Positions 1 through 11,942 of a DNA stretch of 64,000 nt are shown one piece after another; the stretch's first letter is position 1, and each line of letters starts with the position of its first letter. The stretch lies in assembly GCA_031841125.1 (NCBI GenBank), contig CM063113.1:61001211-61065210 (forward strand). Direction: 5' to 3'. The notes under the pieces were generated by a model that saw only the letters and a program-made list of their open reading frames with translations, was not told where the DNA came from and ran no database searches. This DNA comes from Acanthococcus lagerstroemiae. Lineage: Eukaryota > Arthropoda > Insecta > Hemiptera > Eriococcidae. The translations under genes were made by a program, and so were the position numbers.

Positions 1-633
1 TATTTGTATAAATAACACAAACGTGAAGCAATAAACTGCAAATGGATAAGAAGACTCCGATTGAACGCAACACGCGTTGAGAATATTTTCTGTTGTAAAC
101 TTCCGCATGTTTCAGCAACTTTGCATACGGCACCTCCTATAACAACCACTCATCCATCAGCATACGCGCACACACAGAACAGAAACTAGTTGGGTTTCAT
201 GTATCAAAATATGAAAATATGAAACAACTACAGCTACGAATAACGTTCATTCTCATAAGTACATACATTATCACTAATCAGTAATCAAACTTCCAATCTG
301 GCGCACAAGTTATTATTTTTTTTTGTTGTGAGTATTTCTAATTACCTACCCATCCCAAAGAAACACGAATCTACCCCGCAGTAAGTAGGTACTACACCAG
401 CGGTTACCATAATTATAATAATTGTACTTTTTTTTCATCCATTTTTTCTCTCTATGACAACCATTAGTAAAAACTAAACACAGACGTTTTTACATTCATT
501 AACAAAACATCGAAATAGCCCGCCAACAAACGAATGAGAACCGTTGCCTATTCCCGAATATGTTCAATATGGCTACAAATTTCGGTAAACCAGCACTTTT
601 TCCATACAAATTCTATATCGACGGTGTGTCGTA
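1..633. other. AT-rich noncoding sequence
   Basis: No gene, transposon end or tandem repeat could be recognised. There are short T-runs only. Confidence 0.5.
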
Positions 634-853
634 TACAGGGTTAGTCAGTTTTCCTTCCGCCACGCCATAGGAAAACTCCGTTAGGCTGAACGAAGTATGA
701 CTCCATGTGTTATCTACCAAAATGTACAGTACGCTCTGTTATCGGTTAGGCCAGGCGCGCTACAAGCTATTCGTGACTAGCGACGAAACCAATAACAGAT
801 CTTCATTGTAACGGAGTTTTCCTATGGCGGAAGGAAAACTGACTAACCCTGTA
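634..853. mobile_element. 220-bp MITE with TACAGGGT inverted termini and TA duplication
   Basis: The left arm 634-683 and the right arm 853-809 are inverted copies, starting TACAGGGTTAGTCAGTTTTC on both strands and differing by one 5-bp indel. Both ends are flanked by TA (632-633 and 854-855). Length, lack of coding capacity and TA flanks fit a non-autonomous Tc1/mariner-type element; the superfamily is inferred from the TA flanks. Confidence 0.88.
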
Positions 854-987
854 TAAAGACAATGCTGATAACAAATGTTCAATGAATGATGCTCCTGAAA
901 ATTTACATTGATAGGTAACTCAAATGAATGTCTATACTAAGTGTATACCCTGAGTTACATATAGAATTTAAATGAAAAACTCGGGAC

Positions 988-1560
988 TTGGCTGCGCGAA
1001 AGAGCAAGTTCTGCCCAAAAAACAATATGGTGATCGCCTCAACAACAAACTATTCAAATATTGAAAAAACGAACAATTTAATTAACGATGGCACAACTAA
1101 CTTCCCTGTTGAATTATTTAGATTATTTACCCGATTTGCCTTCCTACAGGTCGGAGCTGAAATTTGGCGCATTGATCATATTGCTGCGGAATCTAGACAC
1201 GTCGTGACCATGCAACAGAATACGGCTGCGGCCGCATGTCATCGAAGCCGAAATTCTGACTGGTTGCGTAAAAGAAGAATCTGTATTCATCCCGAAGATT
1301 CCAATTATACTATCGGACTGTGTCATCCAATTTAAAAGGTTACAGCACCCTATGAAATGATCGTTGCTATGACTATTAACAAGACACAAGGCCAGACTCT
1401 AAATGTTGCAGGTATCAATCTGAGATCCCGCGCTTTTCCTATGGACATCTGTATGTAGCTTGTTCCAGAGTCAGCAATTCAAATTGGTTAGGTATATTTG
1501 TTGGCGCCAGGTGAACACACAGCCAACATCGTTCATCTAGAAGCTCTTTGATCATTGGTC
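988..1560 (+). pseudogene. Helitron Pif1-like helicase C-terminal relic
   Basis: Broken reading frames encode the end of a Helitron Rep/helicase. APKN-like sequence (CPKNNMV) near 1010 is followed by FPVEL, then GALIILLRNLDTS (about 1159-1200), VIEAEILTGCVKEES with FIPKIPIILSD and QFKRLQHPM (about 1225-1353), and finally TINKTQGQTLNVAG (about 1370-1413). These match the ordered C-terminal motifs of Helitron helicases (LRNL, IPRI, QFKRLQ, TINKAQGQ). Several frameshifts and stops, including one after LDTS and one after HPM, show that it is dead. The Rep endonuclease portion and element ends are absent. Confidence 0.9.
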
Positions 1561-1887
1561 GTAACTTACTACGCTGCCTATGTAATGAACAAAAATCACT
1601 CAACTGCAATTTTTGTCAATATGCCATTATTGGTATTACTGGACGAAGAATAAAAATTCCTATCTAAATATTTTTTATATTAAAACATTTCATCTAGCTC
1701 CCTGATCACATTTATCAATATGAAAACACGTACATTTCAACTGCAGAAAATAAAAAACCGCACTCCTCTACAGCTTGCTTCAACCATCGTCATTGCATTT
1801 TGACTGGCACATTGATAGAGAAATAACCTGTCGTTTCCCTGAATGTTTTTGTTATTCTAAAATAACGAAAGAAACGTTATTTGAAGT
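1561..1887. other. noncoding, nothing recognised
   Basis: AT-rich sequence between the Helitron relic and the hAT-like repeat. No feature could be supported. Confidence 0.4.
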
Positions 1888-2035
1888 CAGGGACGAAAAT
1901 AAGGGGTGCAGCTTGCCCCCCAAGCCTCCGCCGGAGTTGAAATTTTAGTGGATGGATCAGAAGTTGGGAAAATCCAACAAAGTTTTTTTAACCAATACAA
2001 ACAAATTTCGAAATTTTTATGTTCTTGAGAAGTGA
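1888..2035 (+). mobile_element. hAT-like MITE relic, copy 1
   Basis: It begins CAGGGACGAAAATAAGGGG and continues with GCTTGCCCCCCAAGCC, then GGATCAGAAGTTGGGAAAA. The same order of words recurs at 59563-59795, and the same CAGGGACG start opens the element at 58274-58553. The right terminus is not recognisable, so this copy is truncated or diverged. Confidence 0.65.
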
Positions 2036-3960
2036 GTTATTATTCGTGAATTTTCCAGCACACTAAAACCTTATCCTGTTTGCTTCCTCCGCCACAAAAT
2101 AATTGAGCCGGACGCGACCGCCACTTCATTAAATCCTAGATTCATCCTCAAATTCTCCGGCAACACTCCTATACGGATTCTAAAAGATATTGAAAGAGTG
2201 TGGCCGAGTCCCAGCACAGTCTTAACGAGCCTTCAGAGCTTTGAGTCTTGACTGCTGAAGTAGGCAAACACGAAGTCTTTTACGAGTTCACAAGAACGTC
2301 ATGACGTATGTAACTTGGATTCCTGAAAATGCGAGTTGACATCGTTTTATGATCTAATTTTTCCGGGCTATTCGGCTTGTTCGTTTTTTCTATTAATGGC
2401 CCAAGAAAAGGCAGACGACTGCGCGCTTATTTTGGGTTACACAAAGGTTTTCCAGAACGTTGGCAATGCCCGACCAACAAAAAAAACTGAACGAAAACGA
2501 AACCGAACCAAAAAATATGTGCCCTTACAAAAGAGGATGGTTTGACCGGGATGTCGAAAAATAGCCGGATTTGAGCAGTGACGTTGCTGGAGCTCGTCAC
2601 CGCGTATCGTCGGGATAAAAAATAACGCCGGATTTGCGTCAGTCGGAGCATGCTGGAATTACGATTGATTTGGCGGGGAAAGCAAGTCGGACCGCATTTT
2701 TATAGAGCCGCTTAAGAAAAACGGTTAGGCTGTAGCTTTTCCCGTGCCACCCGCCGCCACTCGGCCCTCTCACGTCCGAAGCCCGCTTGGCCGTCTTTCG
2801 CGCTACTTGATAGATCACTGACGTACGCTATTTTTCCGAAGCCGAAATCAAATGTCCGTCACAAATGCCAATTAGACAGAGAATGTGCTTCGCAATTTGG
2901 TGGTTGAATGGTCTTCAAATTGTCAAATGGAGCGTGTAGCAGCACGCAGGACACCACTCTGCGCCTTGCCCGCTCCACTGATATTCATTTTCGTCCTTCT
3001 CTTTTCCGCCCGACTCAGTCATTACAATGATATATCTGGTTCCCTTCACTTGCAAACTTTTTTCCGTTTACCGCCCTTATTTTTCTACTTTGTTACTTTC
3101 CTTTCTCTCTCCCCCTACCCTCTCCTCGCTTTCGCTCTTTCGTTCGCTTCTTTTCGCTGCGAGTTTCGAAAAACTTTTTCTTCTATCGGACGCTGTTAAA
3201 TTACAGCAGTCGTAATATTTACTTTACTGGACTTTCGTTTTCCGGTTTCTCGCTATATTTTCCTCCTTTTCTACTCGTCGATCCCACACTCGGGATAACT
3301 TGGTAATGTTAACTTAGGAATTCATCGAATTTCCATGCAAAACTCAAGAAATTGGCCGGTGCTCTGAGGTTGAGAAAATAAGGTAGGAGAGTAGAGTGAG
3401 TTCTGTTTTAAAACACGTGAACCTACCTGAAAAAATTAACTTTTTCGTAGGAAGCTGAAAACTGGACATAATTACGTACTAGATGTCTAATGATTTCTGA
3501 ATTTTACCAACTTGTCTAATTCATAGGCTAATTGCAGACTAGTCGAACGTTGTCCAAAAACGGCTAAATTTTTAAAATATCGTACTTTTTATGTCGTCAA
3601 TAATGCGAAAAGATATGTTAATTTTTGGAGCCCTTCATTTCAAATACTTGCTATACCCAGTCTGGTAGTATTGTAGTGGGGTCTCTTTAATACCAACAAA
3701 CTTCACTGTTTATGCTTGACCCCTACCCTATCTGCCAAAGCAAGGATTCCCAAACCGCTCTCATGAAGTATCCTAATACTGATATATTACGCAGTCTGTG
3801 ATTTGGAGGAAAAATCAGCTAGTAAGACATTTTCTCTCTCTATCTACTAAAAAAGTAAAATCCGCCACCGCCACCACCACCGCCACCTCCGGGGGGAAAA
3901 ACGCACTGTTGCTTACCTAAAAGTCAGAAAAATTGCAGGGGCAGATCAGCTACTTTCAAG
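2036..3960. other. noncoding stretch with a CCN microsatellite
   Basis: No gene was recognised. 3050-3200 is pyrimidine-rich, and its open frames are low-complexity Phe/Ser/Leu readings. A CCACCG-type microsatellite lies at 3862-3890. The region 2210-2300 has AGTCTTAACGAG-like words also found elsewhere in the window. Confidence 0.5.
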
Positions 3961-4046
3961 GACATAATCTGCTCTAACATAAAAGATCTCCAAGTTTTAA
4001 GACATAACCGACATAATAAGACATAAAGTACCCATAATCTTCAAGA
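3961..4046. repeat. GACATAA repeat cluster
   Basis: GACATAA occurs at 3961, 4001, 4010 and 4020, with related ACATAAA words between. The complementary word TTATGTC is frequent at 5840-5960, on the other side of the G-rich block. Confidence 0.6.
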
Positions 4047-4179
4047 TCTCAAGTCGCAAGTCTAACTTAAGATACGTATAAAGGCAGATATAGTGTTCAT
4101 GAATAGGGCAGACAAGCTACCTTGGACTCTGAGATCTCAGGTCCTTATGACGTCATCATCATCACGCACTGCAGGTTGC

Positions 4180-5650
4180 CTGCCCTGCCCCTTAATTGCT
4201 CAATTTTCCAGGGTTAGCCTACCCTCAGGAGGAGGTTCATGGTTGAGGAGGGAGCTCCTGAAGAGGGAGGAGGGCCCCTGTGTAGAGATGTAGGCTGTGG
4301 GTGGGGCGGGGGTTTAATATGAGTCAGAGGACTTGGTAGAGGAGAAAGTCCTTGGTAAGAGAGGGGACTGGGGAGAGAAATGGCCGTGGTGCGGGAGAGG
4401 CTGGTGACAGGGTGGGGTCCGAGGGAAAGGGCTTTCGGGGGAGGGGTGGTTATGGTTGTGAGAGCTTCTGGGTGGATGGTCAGGGATCTTCAAGGGGGTC
4501 AGAGGACCATAGTGAGGACAGGGGCTGTGAGTGGAGATAAAGCTTAGGGCGTAGTGGTGGGTGAGGGTCCTGGAGGAACAGTAAAACTCTGGTAGATAAA
4601 GGCCCGGGGGTGTAAGAATTACTCATGGGTGATAAAGGTCTCGACGGGAGGGGGTGACAATGGTGTGTAAGAGGTCCTGCTGGAGGAGGAAGTCCTTGGT
4701 GAGAGAGGTGGCCAGGAAAGCAAATGAAGGCCGTGGTGCGGAAGGTTCTGGTCCCGGGGATGTGGTCTTGAGGGAAAGGGTTCTCGTGGGGGAGGGGTGG
4801 TCGTGGTGGTGGAAGAAGTCCTAGGTGAAAGAGGGACTGGGGAGGGAAATGAAAGCCATGGTGCGGGAGGGGCTGGTAGCGGGGGTCTGAAGAGAAAGAG
4901 TGATCATGGTGGTGGGAGCTCCTGAGTGGAGGACCAGGGGATCTTCGGGGGAGCTGAGACAAGGAGGCCGCAGAGGAGGAGCAGTGGAATGGGAAGGCTG
5001 TAGCGAGGGATTAGGGCCTTAATTGAGGGGGGCGTAGTGATGGGTGAAGAGGTCGTGGTGGAGGTGTAGTACGTGTACAGAAATGAAGGCCGTAGTGGTG
5101 GGGGGGTCGGGGAGACGTGGTCCTAATGGGGGAGGGCACTCGAGGTGGAGGAGGGTGATCGGGGGGAGACTAGGTGAAGGACTAGGTGATGATTTGAGGA
5201 ATGAACGGAGGGTGCCATGTGGAGGAGAAGCTGTGGACGGAGAGTGTCATGAAGAGAGGGAGAGGGTAATGTGAAGAGATTAAGGCCAAGGTAGTGGAGA
5301 ATGGTTGTAGTGGTTGATGATTGTAGAGGTGAGGAGGAAGTCCAAGGGAGAGGGCCTACCCGAATGTGCCGAAGGAAAAGGTTCGCAAGGGGGATACTGC
5401 GGAGGTAAAAGACCATGGGGTGGGCATTGAAGCCCCTGGTAGGAGATTATGGCCGTTGTGGAGGAGGAGTTTGTGGCTAAGGAGGGCTGCAACTGTGACC
5501 GTCGAGGCGGAGAGCGACTGTGGTGAATGAGAGGGTCGTGGTGGAGGAGAAGGAGGCTCGTGATGAAGAAAGGATAAAAGGGGGTTCATGGTGGGAGATT
5601 GAGGACCGCTGATAGAGGGTGAGCAAAAGAAGCGCAAAGCAAACCTCAAC
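4180..5650. repeat. 1.5-kb G-rich decayed minisatellite
   Basis: The plus strand is dominated by GTGGTGGAGGAGG-, GGGGAGGGAAATGAA- and AGTCCTTGGTGAGAGAG-like words repeated with heavy divergence. It contains no C-rich counterpart, so the strand asymmetry is extreme. Pro/His/Ser/Leu-rich frames on the minus strand (4480-4962, 5356-5766) simply translate the repeat and have no domain character. Confidence 0.8.
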
Positions 5651-5777
5651 TCAGGAACAAAAGTTTTAGACCAGATACTGAGAACTGTGATGGTCGGACG
5701 AGACGCGAAGCGCCGAGCAAGGCCGGCGACGGCGGGGGGTTGGGCCGCGAGGCAGCCAGGGGGCAAAGCCCCCTAGT
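5651..5777 (+). mobile_element. GC-rich module ending in a hairpin plus CTAGT
   Basis: A GC-rich stretch (GACGCGAAGCGCCGAGCAAG and on) ends with the stem GGGGG-CAAAG-CCCCC (5759-5773) running into CTAGT (5773-5777). A second module at 10690-10754 ends in the same way. A 3' hairpin with a CTAG end resembles Helitron termini, although Helitrons usually have a gap between hairpin and CTRR. Assignment is tentative. Confidence 0.4.
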
Positions 5778-6530
5778 ATAACTAGTATAAATTAAAAACC
5801 TCTCTTCCTCTACCATCTGGATGTGATGTGATATTGACATAATCAACCATTATGTCCAGTGTCTGTATTGTCTCATTATGACTTCATTATACCTTATTAT
5901 GTCTTTATTACGTCTCTATATGTAGTCTTACTCCGTCTAATTATGACTTATTCTGTATGGTTTTGTCTTTATTACATCTCACGTCCGGTCTGTCTGTCTA
6001 TTATCTGACTGTTTGTCAAGCTAGCTCGTGGTCTGTCGGAGATCATAAACAGTATCTGCCCGTCTGCCTGCGTTACTGGGTATCGGACTAGTTGTTAACT
6101 GGTTTATTGACTGACTTACTAACTGGCTGGTTTGATGGGAAATGATGACGTCATGATTACTCCTAATTACTGACAAACTGACTGACAGTTTGTTTGTCAG
6201 GTAGGCTAGGTTTTAGAACGCCATGATTATCATTGTAAGATTATGTTTTGATCAAATCTTTATCATTTCTTATGTCTTGTCAGTTGAGTGTCACTGAATT
6301 ATGTCTCACACAGGATAAAGGTGTAAGATACATAAAGATATAAAGAAATAAAGACGTGGGGCGTATAGACATGAGAACATAAGACATAAAAACATTGGTC
6401 GTAAAGATATGTCCACATTGACATGAAACATAAGAAATAAGATACGAGGATGACAGACATAAAGATATGATACTTCAGGATATGAAAGACAAATCCATCT
6501 CCGTTCTTTCAAAAATGAAGAACAAATTGA
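5778..6530. repeat. decayed TTATGTC / CTGTCTG / GACATAA simple repeats
   Basis: Words related to TTATGTCTTTATTA dominate 5840-5970. CTGTCTGT and ACTGACTGAC words dominate 5990-6210, and GACATAAAGATAT words 6310-6490. No gene was seen. Confidence 0.6.
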
Positions 6531-7190
6531 AGATTCCTACGGGATGCTGACTACATTATAGAATCTGAGTGGGTTCTAAAAGTCATAGTTGAAAAGACTT
6601 GACAAAGGAATAAACAGAAACAGAAATGTAAAACTCTAGAAAAATACACAAAATGATTGGTAATAGACCGAAAAGTATAGAAAATACCAGGAGAGACGAG
6701 GAAAAACAGTAGGAACAGAAAATGACTAGTCATGAAGAGTAATACACAAAAAGACATAAAGAAGTCATGAAGAGGTATTATAATAAAATCAGAAACGAAA
6801 AAAGAGAAGAAAACGTGAAAAGAGAAGAAAACGTGAAAAGAGAAGAAAGATTGGGCTCATTTTACTCGGAATTTTATGATTCGTAAAGATATTGCAAATA
6901 TTCCTACCGGCAATTGACCAAAAAAAAAATGTAAAACATAAAAATCCCATCCCTAGTAATGACCAAAATGACAGAAATAAGGAACAGAAATTACAAAAGT
7001 AGGCCATCGAAATGACAAAATAGACAAAAAAGAGGAAATTGATCGGAATCACAAAAAAATAAAGGCAGCAAATACGATAAAATATGATAGTCAAAAGTGA
7101 AATATGATTAAAATGATAGGAAAGGGGTAAGACACAAAAATGAAAGAAACTACAGGAAGCAGAAGGGCAGTTATTCAACTTATATATTTA
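6531..7190. repeat. A-rich decayed repeat tract
   Basis: Quasi-periodic GACAAAATGACAGAAAT-like words run through the segment, together with a triplicated AGAGAAGAAAACGTGAAA unit near 6800-6845. The minus-strand Phe/Leu-rich frames are translations of poly-purine sequence. Confidence 0.6.
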
Positions 7191-7768
7191 TGCACAGAAT
7201 CACACTAAAGACTATTCTCGCAACAAAGCGGGAAAAAAACACAATTCTGAAACCTTAAGACATATAAGCAAGATTGAAAGTTCAACAAATTTTGTATTAA
7301 AACGTATTATGCCTAATATAAAGACAAATAAAAAAGCCATGATACAATTTTAGGAGTGCGTGGGGGAGGAGGAGGGTGGAGCTTTCTAGTCATCCCTATT
7401 CAGAAATTCAATACTTGCCCTATCCCGTTAAGAAAATCCAAGCGGGTAGAGCCTACCTGAAATCCAAAACATATCAGCGGCTGATAAGGTATTCAAATAT
7501 TCAGTCAACAGGCAATCTAAGCAAGAGGCCACTCTATACCTATATGTAGACAGACAATCAGCTAGATAGCGAAACAAACAAGTCAATAACCGTTCCCACC
7601 AATCAGCCAGGTTTGCTGGGTAGACTAAACAGACAGGCAAGCAGGAGACGGACAAATAAGTAAATTGACAGACAGGTGGACAAGCAGATAAGCGCCCTTC
7701 ATTAAGAAAAACGAAGCCTAGAGCCAATCGGAGCCAAGATACATATCTTCTCTTTTCTAATTTGCATT
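7191..7768. repeat. noncoding with CAGA/GACA tetranucleotide decay
   Basis: 7540-7700 is full of GACAGACA, ACAAGCAG and CAGGCAAGCAG words, a decayed tetranucleotide repeat. The remainder is AT-rich and featureless. Confidence 0.5.
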
Positions 7769-7955
7769 GGAATCCGCCCTTTCGAGCAATACTTCAGAGA
7801 CGCCGGAGAGACTGTTAGGACTGTCTTAGCCCTCTTCCCTTCGGGCCGAAAAACCGGCCTATGTCGAAATCTGGCGAGTTGCTACGTGGGCTCGGACCCG
7901 CAACCTCCGGATTCCGCGACCAACGCGTTATCCACTCAGCCAACCAGGCAGACCC
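7769..7955 (-). mobile_element. tRNA-derived SINE, copy 1
   Basis: On the minus strand the element starts near 7955 with a tRNA-like head: A box TGGCTGAGTGG and a B-box-like GGTCCGAGCC (one mismatch to consensus). A body with CGGTTTTTCGGC follows, and it ends in AAAGGGCGGATTCC. It aligns along its full length with the copy at 41419-41605, so it is a dispersed repeat and not a tRNA gene. No target-site duplication was found. Confidence 0.85.
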
Positions 7956-10689
7956 CTCTCCATCAGCCAGACCCTTTACATATTTACAGTTCACTGTAAC
8001 CTGAATGCAATCGGTTTGGGTCTCTAGGGGTGGTTTAACAGATAGACAAGCAGAAAAAGTCAACGTGAATGACTTCAATTAGAGTATGAGAGTGCGGAGT
8101 ACGTCCTCGTCCTCAACTGTGTCAACGTCACCAACCAACGCTCAGATACGTGGCGACGAACCCACTGGAAAAGAATGACTGACCCTCGCATCCATAGTGA
8201 GTATATCATTCGCAAGTGAAGAGATTTTCTAGCAGTAAGAAAATTGGTTGTCAATTTTTACGACTATTACCGTTTAATAACATCTAGAGATTATGAGCGG
8301 GTGGCCTTCGGCGCTTACCAAGCAGCATCAGGCGGGGTGTCAGCGTATGGTGGCGGGACAGGGGTCGAAAGAAAAACAGGGCTCGCGATAAATATTGTTG
8401 ATAAGCGGCGATAACTGGCCAATGTGGCCGGCTTTATCCGAATTGGGAATCTGTCCGGTCCGAGAAAGTTATTATTCGGATCACGCGACGCTCTTTTGTG
8501 GTTTTTACCCTAACTGACGTTGCTATATCGTTGCTCTTCCCGCGTTGGGGTGCTTTCCTGATTCCTCGCGTTTTCTATTCCAATTCTTCTTGTATTTAAT
8601 AACGTATAAAGTTACATTTGTCTTCGATTTTATTATCCCCGTATATTACGCTTTAAATCGCACGGCAGCGACTCGGGTAACCAGAGACGTAGGGAAACGA
8701 CCTTTTTTTGTTTCTGTGTGGCAGGGGAAGAGAACCTTATTTTGCCAATGAAAATGTACATTTTGCCAACTGACGAGCACATTCATTCATGGGATCGAGG
8801 AGCAAAAACATAAAGAAAAAACACTTTTGAAATTTTATCGACTTCCAATCCAGGTTTGAAAATAATTGAAAGAAAACAAAGAAGAAAAAGGTCAACACTT
8901 TTAAAATGTTGCCAACTATCCATCCAATTTTCTGACCTTCCCCATACTTGACAACACTGAAAGATTAAAAAGAACGGAGACACATCGGTACGTCCCTGTC
9001 GAGTAGCATCTTTACACAAGTGTGCAATGTACCCACACATTTGCATTTGAATGTTGTCAGAGGTGGACACGCGGTGTCCTTAGTATAGCAGCACCAGATG
9101 TTATAGCAATTAGAGGTTGGATTGCAAGTTTGATAAATTTATTCATTATCTAGACCATATTGCTCGAGGCCATACTAAATGACAAGACATAATTACATAC
9201 TGAGAGGAAATGTTGCGAAGGGATGTCGATGAAAAATGTTACACGTGTGAACAGGTATTGAAAATGTTGTTAAGAGTCAACATTCATAATTGTTAGTCAG
9301 CAGCAGCTGTTCTACAGATAATGGATATAACAAAAAGACTAGATGTAGGTATAAGTAGAATGGAAATATGGAAGGTGAAAAGGTCATCTTATGTGTTGAC
9401 TGGTGATAACATCTACAATTGCTGCTCTTAATAACAGCAGCTAAGTATATGAAAGTCAACGTTTAATGTTTTGATGACAACATTCAAGTATAGATACGAA
9501 TAATTTTCTCCATGATTCCCCACCTGAAAATGTTTTTACTTCCTAGAACCAGAATCGATTACCCTTTAAAATAAATTTAAGTACATGGAAAGCTATACAA
9601 CCTTAACCACATATATTCCAACGTTTATCTTAAGAATATCGCCGTCGATACTTGGAACTAGTTTACTTTACTTTTTGTGCAATCATCTGACCAAAAGGGG
9701 TATAAGTAAACTTGGGTAACCAAAATTTATCAGCTTACAGGGACCGATAGATATAGTAAGTAAATAGTGTTAAGATGGTAATCGCGGATAGTGGCCTGAT
9801 TACTGATTATTGAACTATAATGACTGTTGGGACATCAGAATAAGATTGATGCTGATATTCAAGAAATTAAGTATCAAAAGATGTGAGCATGATCTGAATT
9901 TAGAGCTGAACAGGATCTTGGTGAAAAAATCATGATGTATTAAAAAAAACTCTGTTACTCTGTTGGTGACTTCTGAGATGCTGCAGTCAAAATTTTGGAA
10001 TGTAATCAACGGGAGATCGCAATATTGCGGACAAGTAAAGTACCTACTGATAAGTCTTGGAAGGTACAAATTAACTAATAGCAGGAATAGAAAGATATTT
10101 CTCCAGAATGAAAACGAAAATTGGAAAAATTCGACTCTGATAGAAAAGAGGAACAAGAAAATTCATACAGTTCACTAAACATTTCAAAAAGTGAACAGCA
10201 GCTTCATCTTTATCATCTGCAAGACAAGCATGTGAGTTCGACATGGCTCATTCGTACTCAACGTCTTTTAGTTCTCATGGATTCAATTTTACAGAAGGAC
10301 ATTGGCAAGCGACGCCGATCCCTAGTCTATAATCTATAAAATAATTAATAAATAATAAAATAAAACGCGCCATCTTCCACCGTCGTCACAGTCAAAAACA
10401 CAATTATACATATGTACGTATGTACCTCGACTCGAAAAAGAAAAAGGTATGACGAGGTCGACGTTGCCCAGCGAAGAACGCCGAATGAATGCGAAACAAA
10501 AAGGACGTTATCTATAAGCGACACGACTTCACGTTAGGCGCTTTATATTTGGCACACTTCGCATTTTCACTCTAAATGCCAAGACGATTCTGCAGTGCTG
10601 ATATCCCTGTTTCAATTAAATTCTCGATTCGAAGATGATTCATCAAAAACCCCAGTGAATAACTAGAAGTTATGAACACCTGTTGAGGT
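7956..10689. other. noncoding stretch, no gene recognised
   Basis: This is mixed AT-rich sequence with a more CpG-rich patch at 8280-8540. Short open frames at 8545-8751, 8783-9070 and 9815-10339 have no domain, splice or conservation cue. 9200-9490 has scattered AATGTTGT words but no clear arm pairing. Confidence 0.4.
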
Positions 10690-10754
10690 GGCGAGGGACG
10701 CGGCGCCAGCGCAGAGCTTGCATGCTACCTTGAAAAGCGGCGCAAGCCGCTAGT
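10690..10754 (+). mobile_element. second hairpin plus CTAGT terminus
   Basis: A GC-rich segment (GGCGAGGGACGCGGCGCC and on) ends in the stem GCGGC-GCAA-GCCGC (10737-10750) joined to CTAGT, the same architecture as 5759-5777. It may be the 3' end of a Helitron-like non-autonomous element; the 5' end was not identified. Confidence 0.4.
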
Positions 10755-11942
10755 TTGTTTCATAATAGCCACAACCAAACCGAACTGATATAAAACGAAC
10801 AGGAATAACGACCCACCATCCAGATGGCCTCTATCGATGATGTCATGAATAAAACCAAAATGCCAAACAGCAAGAATTTGAGAACTGCAATAAAACTAAA
10901 AAGAACCTGAATTCGCTAATTTTGTCAAAACGAATACACCTAACTTTGACCACGATTAAAACGTCAAAGAAAAATGAACCATGATGAATGATGAAAACGA
11001 AATCTGGTATGGGCAGAAGAAAACACAAACAGCAAGGCAGCTCAACCCCTGAATCAGAGGAATAAAAGAACATCTAAAATCTAATGTAGGTATGTAACTG
11101 TAAATATCTGAATGTGTTACACGGAGAGGCCATCTAAGAGTACAAAGCTGAAACCTAAAGACCATAAATAACATGGAAACTACATCGCTTAAGAATTATC
11201 TGATACTCGGTTTACAATATCTGTATGTTGCTATCATATGAGATATGACCACATTAGAAACGGGATTGTAACTGAAAGTAGACATCTAGGCACCTGATAA
11301 TAAGTATGTACTACATTAACACTTACCATCAGCCCGAATCCGCATAACGCATAATACTCATGTCATAAGCACAGCTGAATCAAGATGAGTCGATGGATTA
11401 TCCACAAAAGAAATACCGAATTGAACTGTTCGCATTTGATGATTGATTTACTTAGTGAATGTTTTGTACTTATCATTTCTACCAAGCACAATGAACCACT
11501 TTTCCAGAGAATTGTTTTTTTCAAAAGCAGTTAGCCGAAATATTTTCAATTTTCACCGCATACTGAATAACAGATCTTTTAAATATCAAAACTTCAATGT
11601 ACTAGGTATCTTTAGATTCATCACTTATAATTATAATTTTATATTAAGTACGTATCACTTTGATCAACTGTAATCCACATGAGACATGACTCGCAATACC
11701 TTATTCCGAGTTTGAGAGATAAGAACATTACTTTCGAACGCATATTGTGTTACCACAACGTTATCACAAAATTCTCTTTTCTACCTTTAGATTCTGACGT
11801 GACAGGCTCATGCCTGTAACCAAAATGAGTTGGCAAGACTGAATGAGTACGTCGATGCCGACAGGTAAAGATGTAGCTCTAGAATGTCTAGAATCGATTT
11901 AGCGATTAGTCATCAATTAATTTGCGCATAAGAAATTATGAA
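10755..11942. other. noncoding, nothing recognised
   Basis: AT-rich sequence. Open frames here are short and lack any recognisable motif. Confidence 0.4.

Noticed and set aside
4480..4962. 160-codon Pro/His/Ser-rich minus-strand open frame
   Set aside because: It is a direct translation of the G-rich decayed satellite; the same style continues in other frames through the block.
7860..7955. Possible functional tRNA gene
   Set aside because: The tRNA-like head is joined to a SINE body, the B box is imperfect here, and a second dispersed copy exists.
7815..8078. Open frame shared in part with 41405-41596 (RNPEV and SSPRSNS-like words)
   Set aside because: Both are translations of the tRNA-derived SINE, so the similarity reflects the repeat and not a protein family.
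9200..9490. Possible foldback from AATGTTGT and CAGCAGCT words
   Set aside because: Arms cannot be aligned beyond short words.
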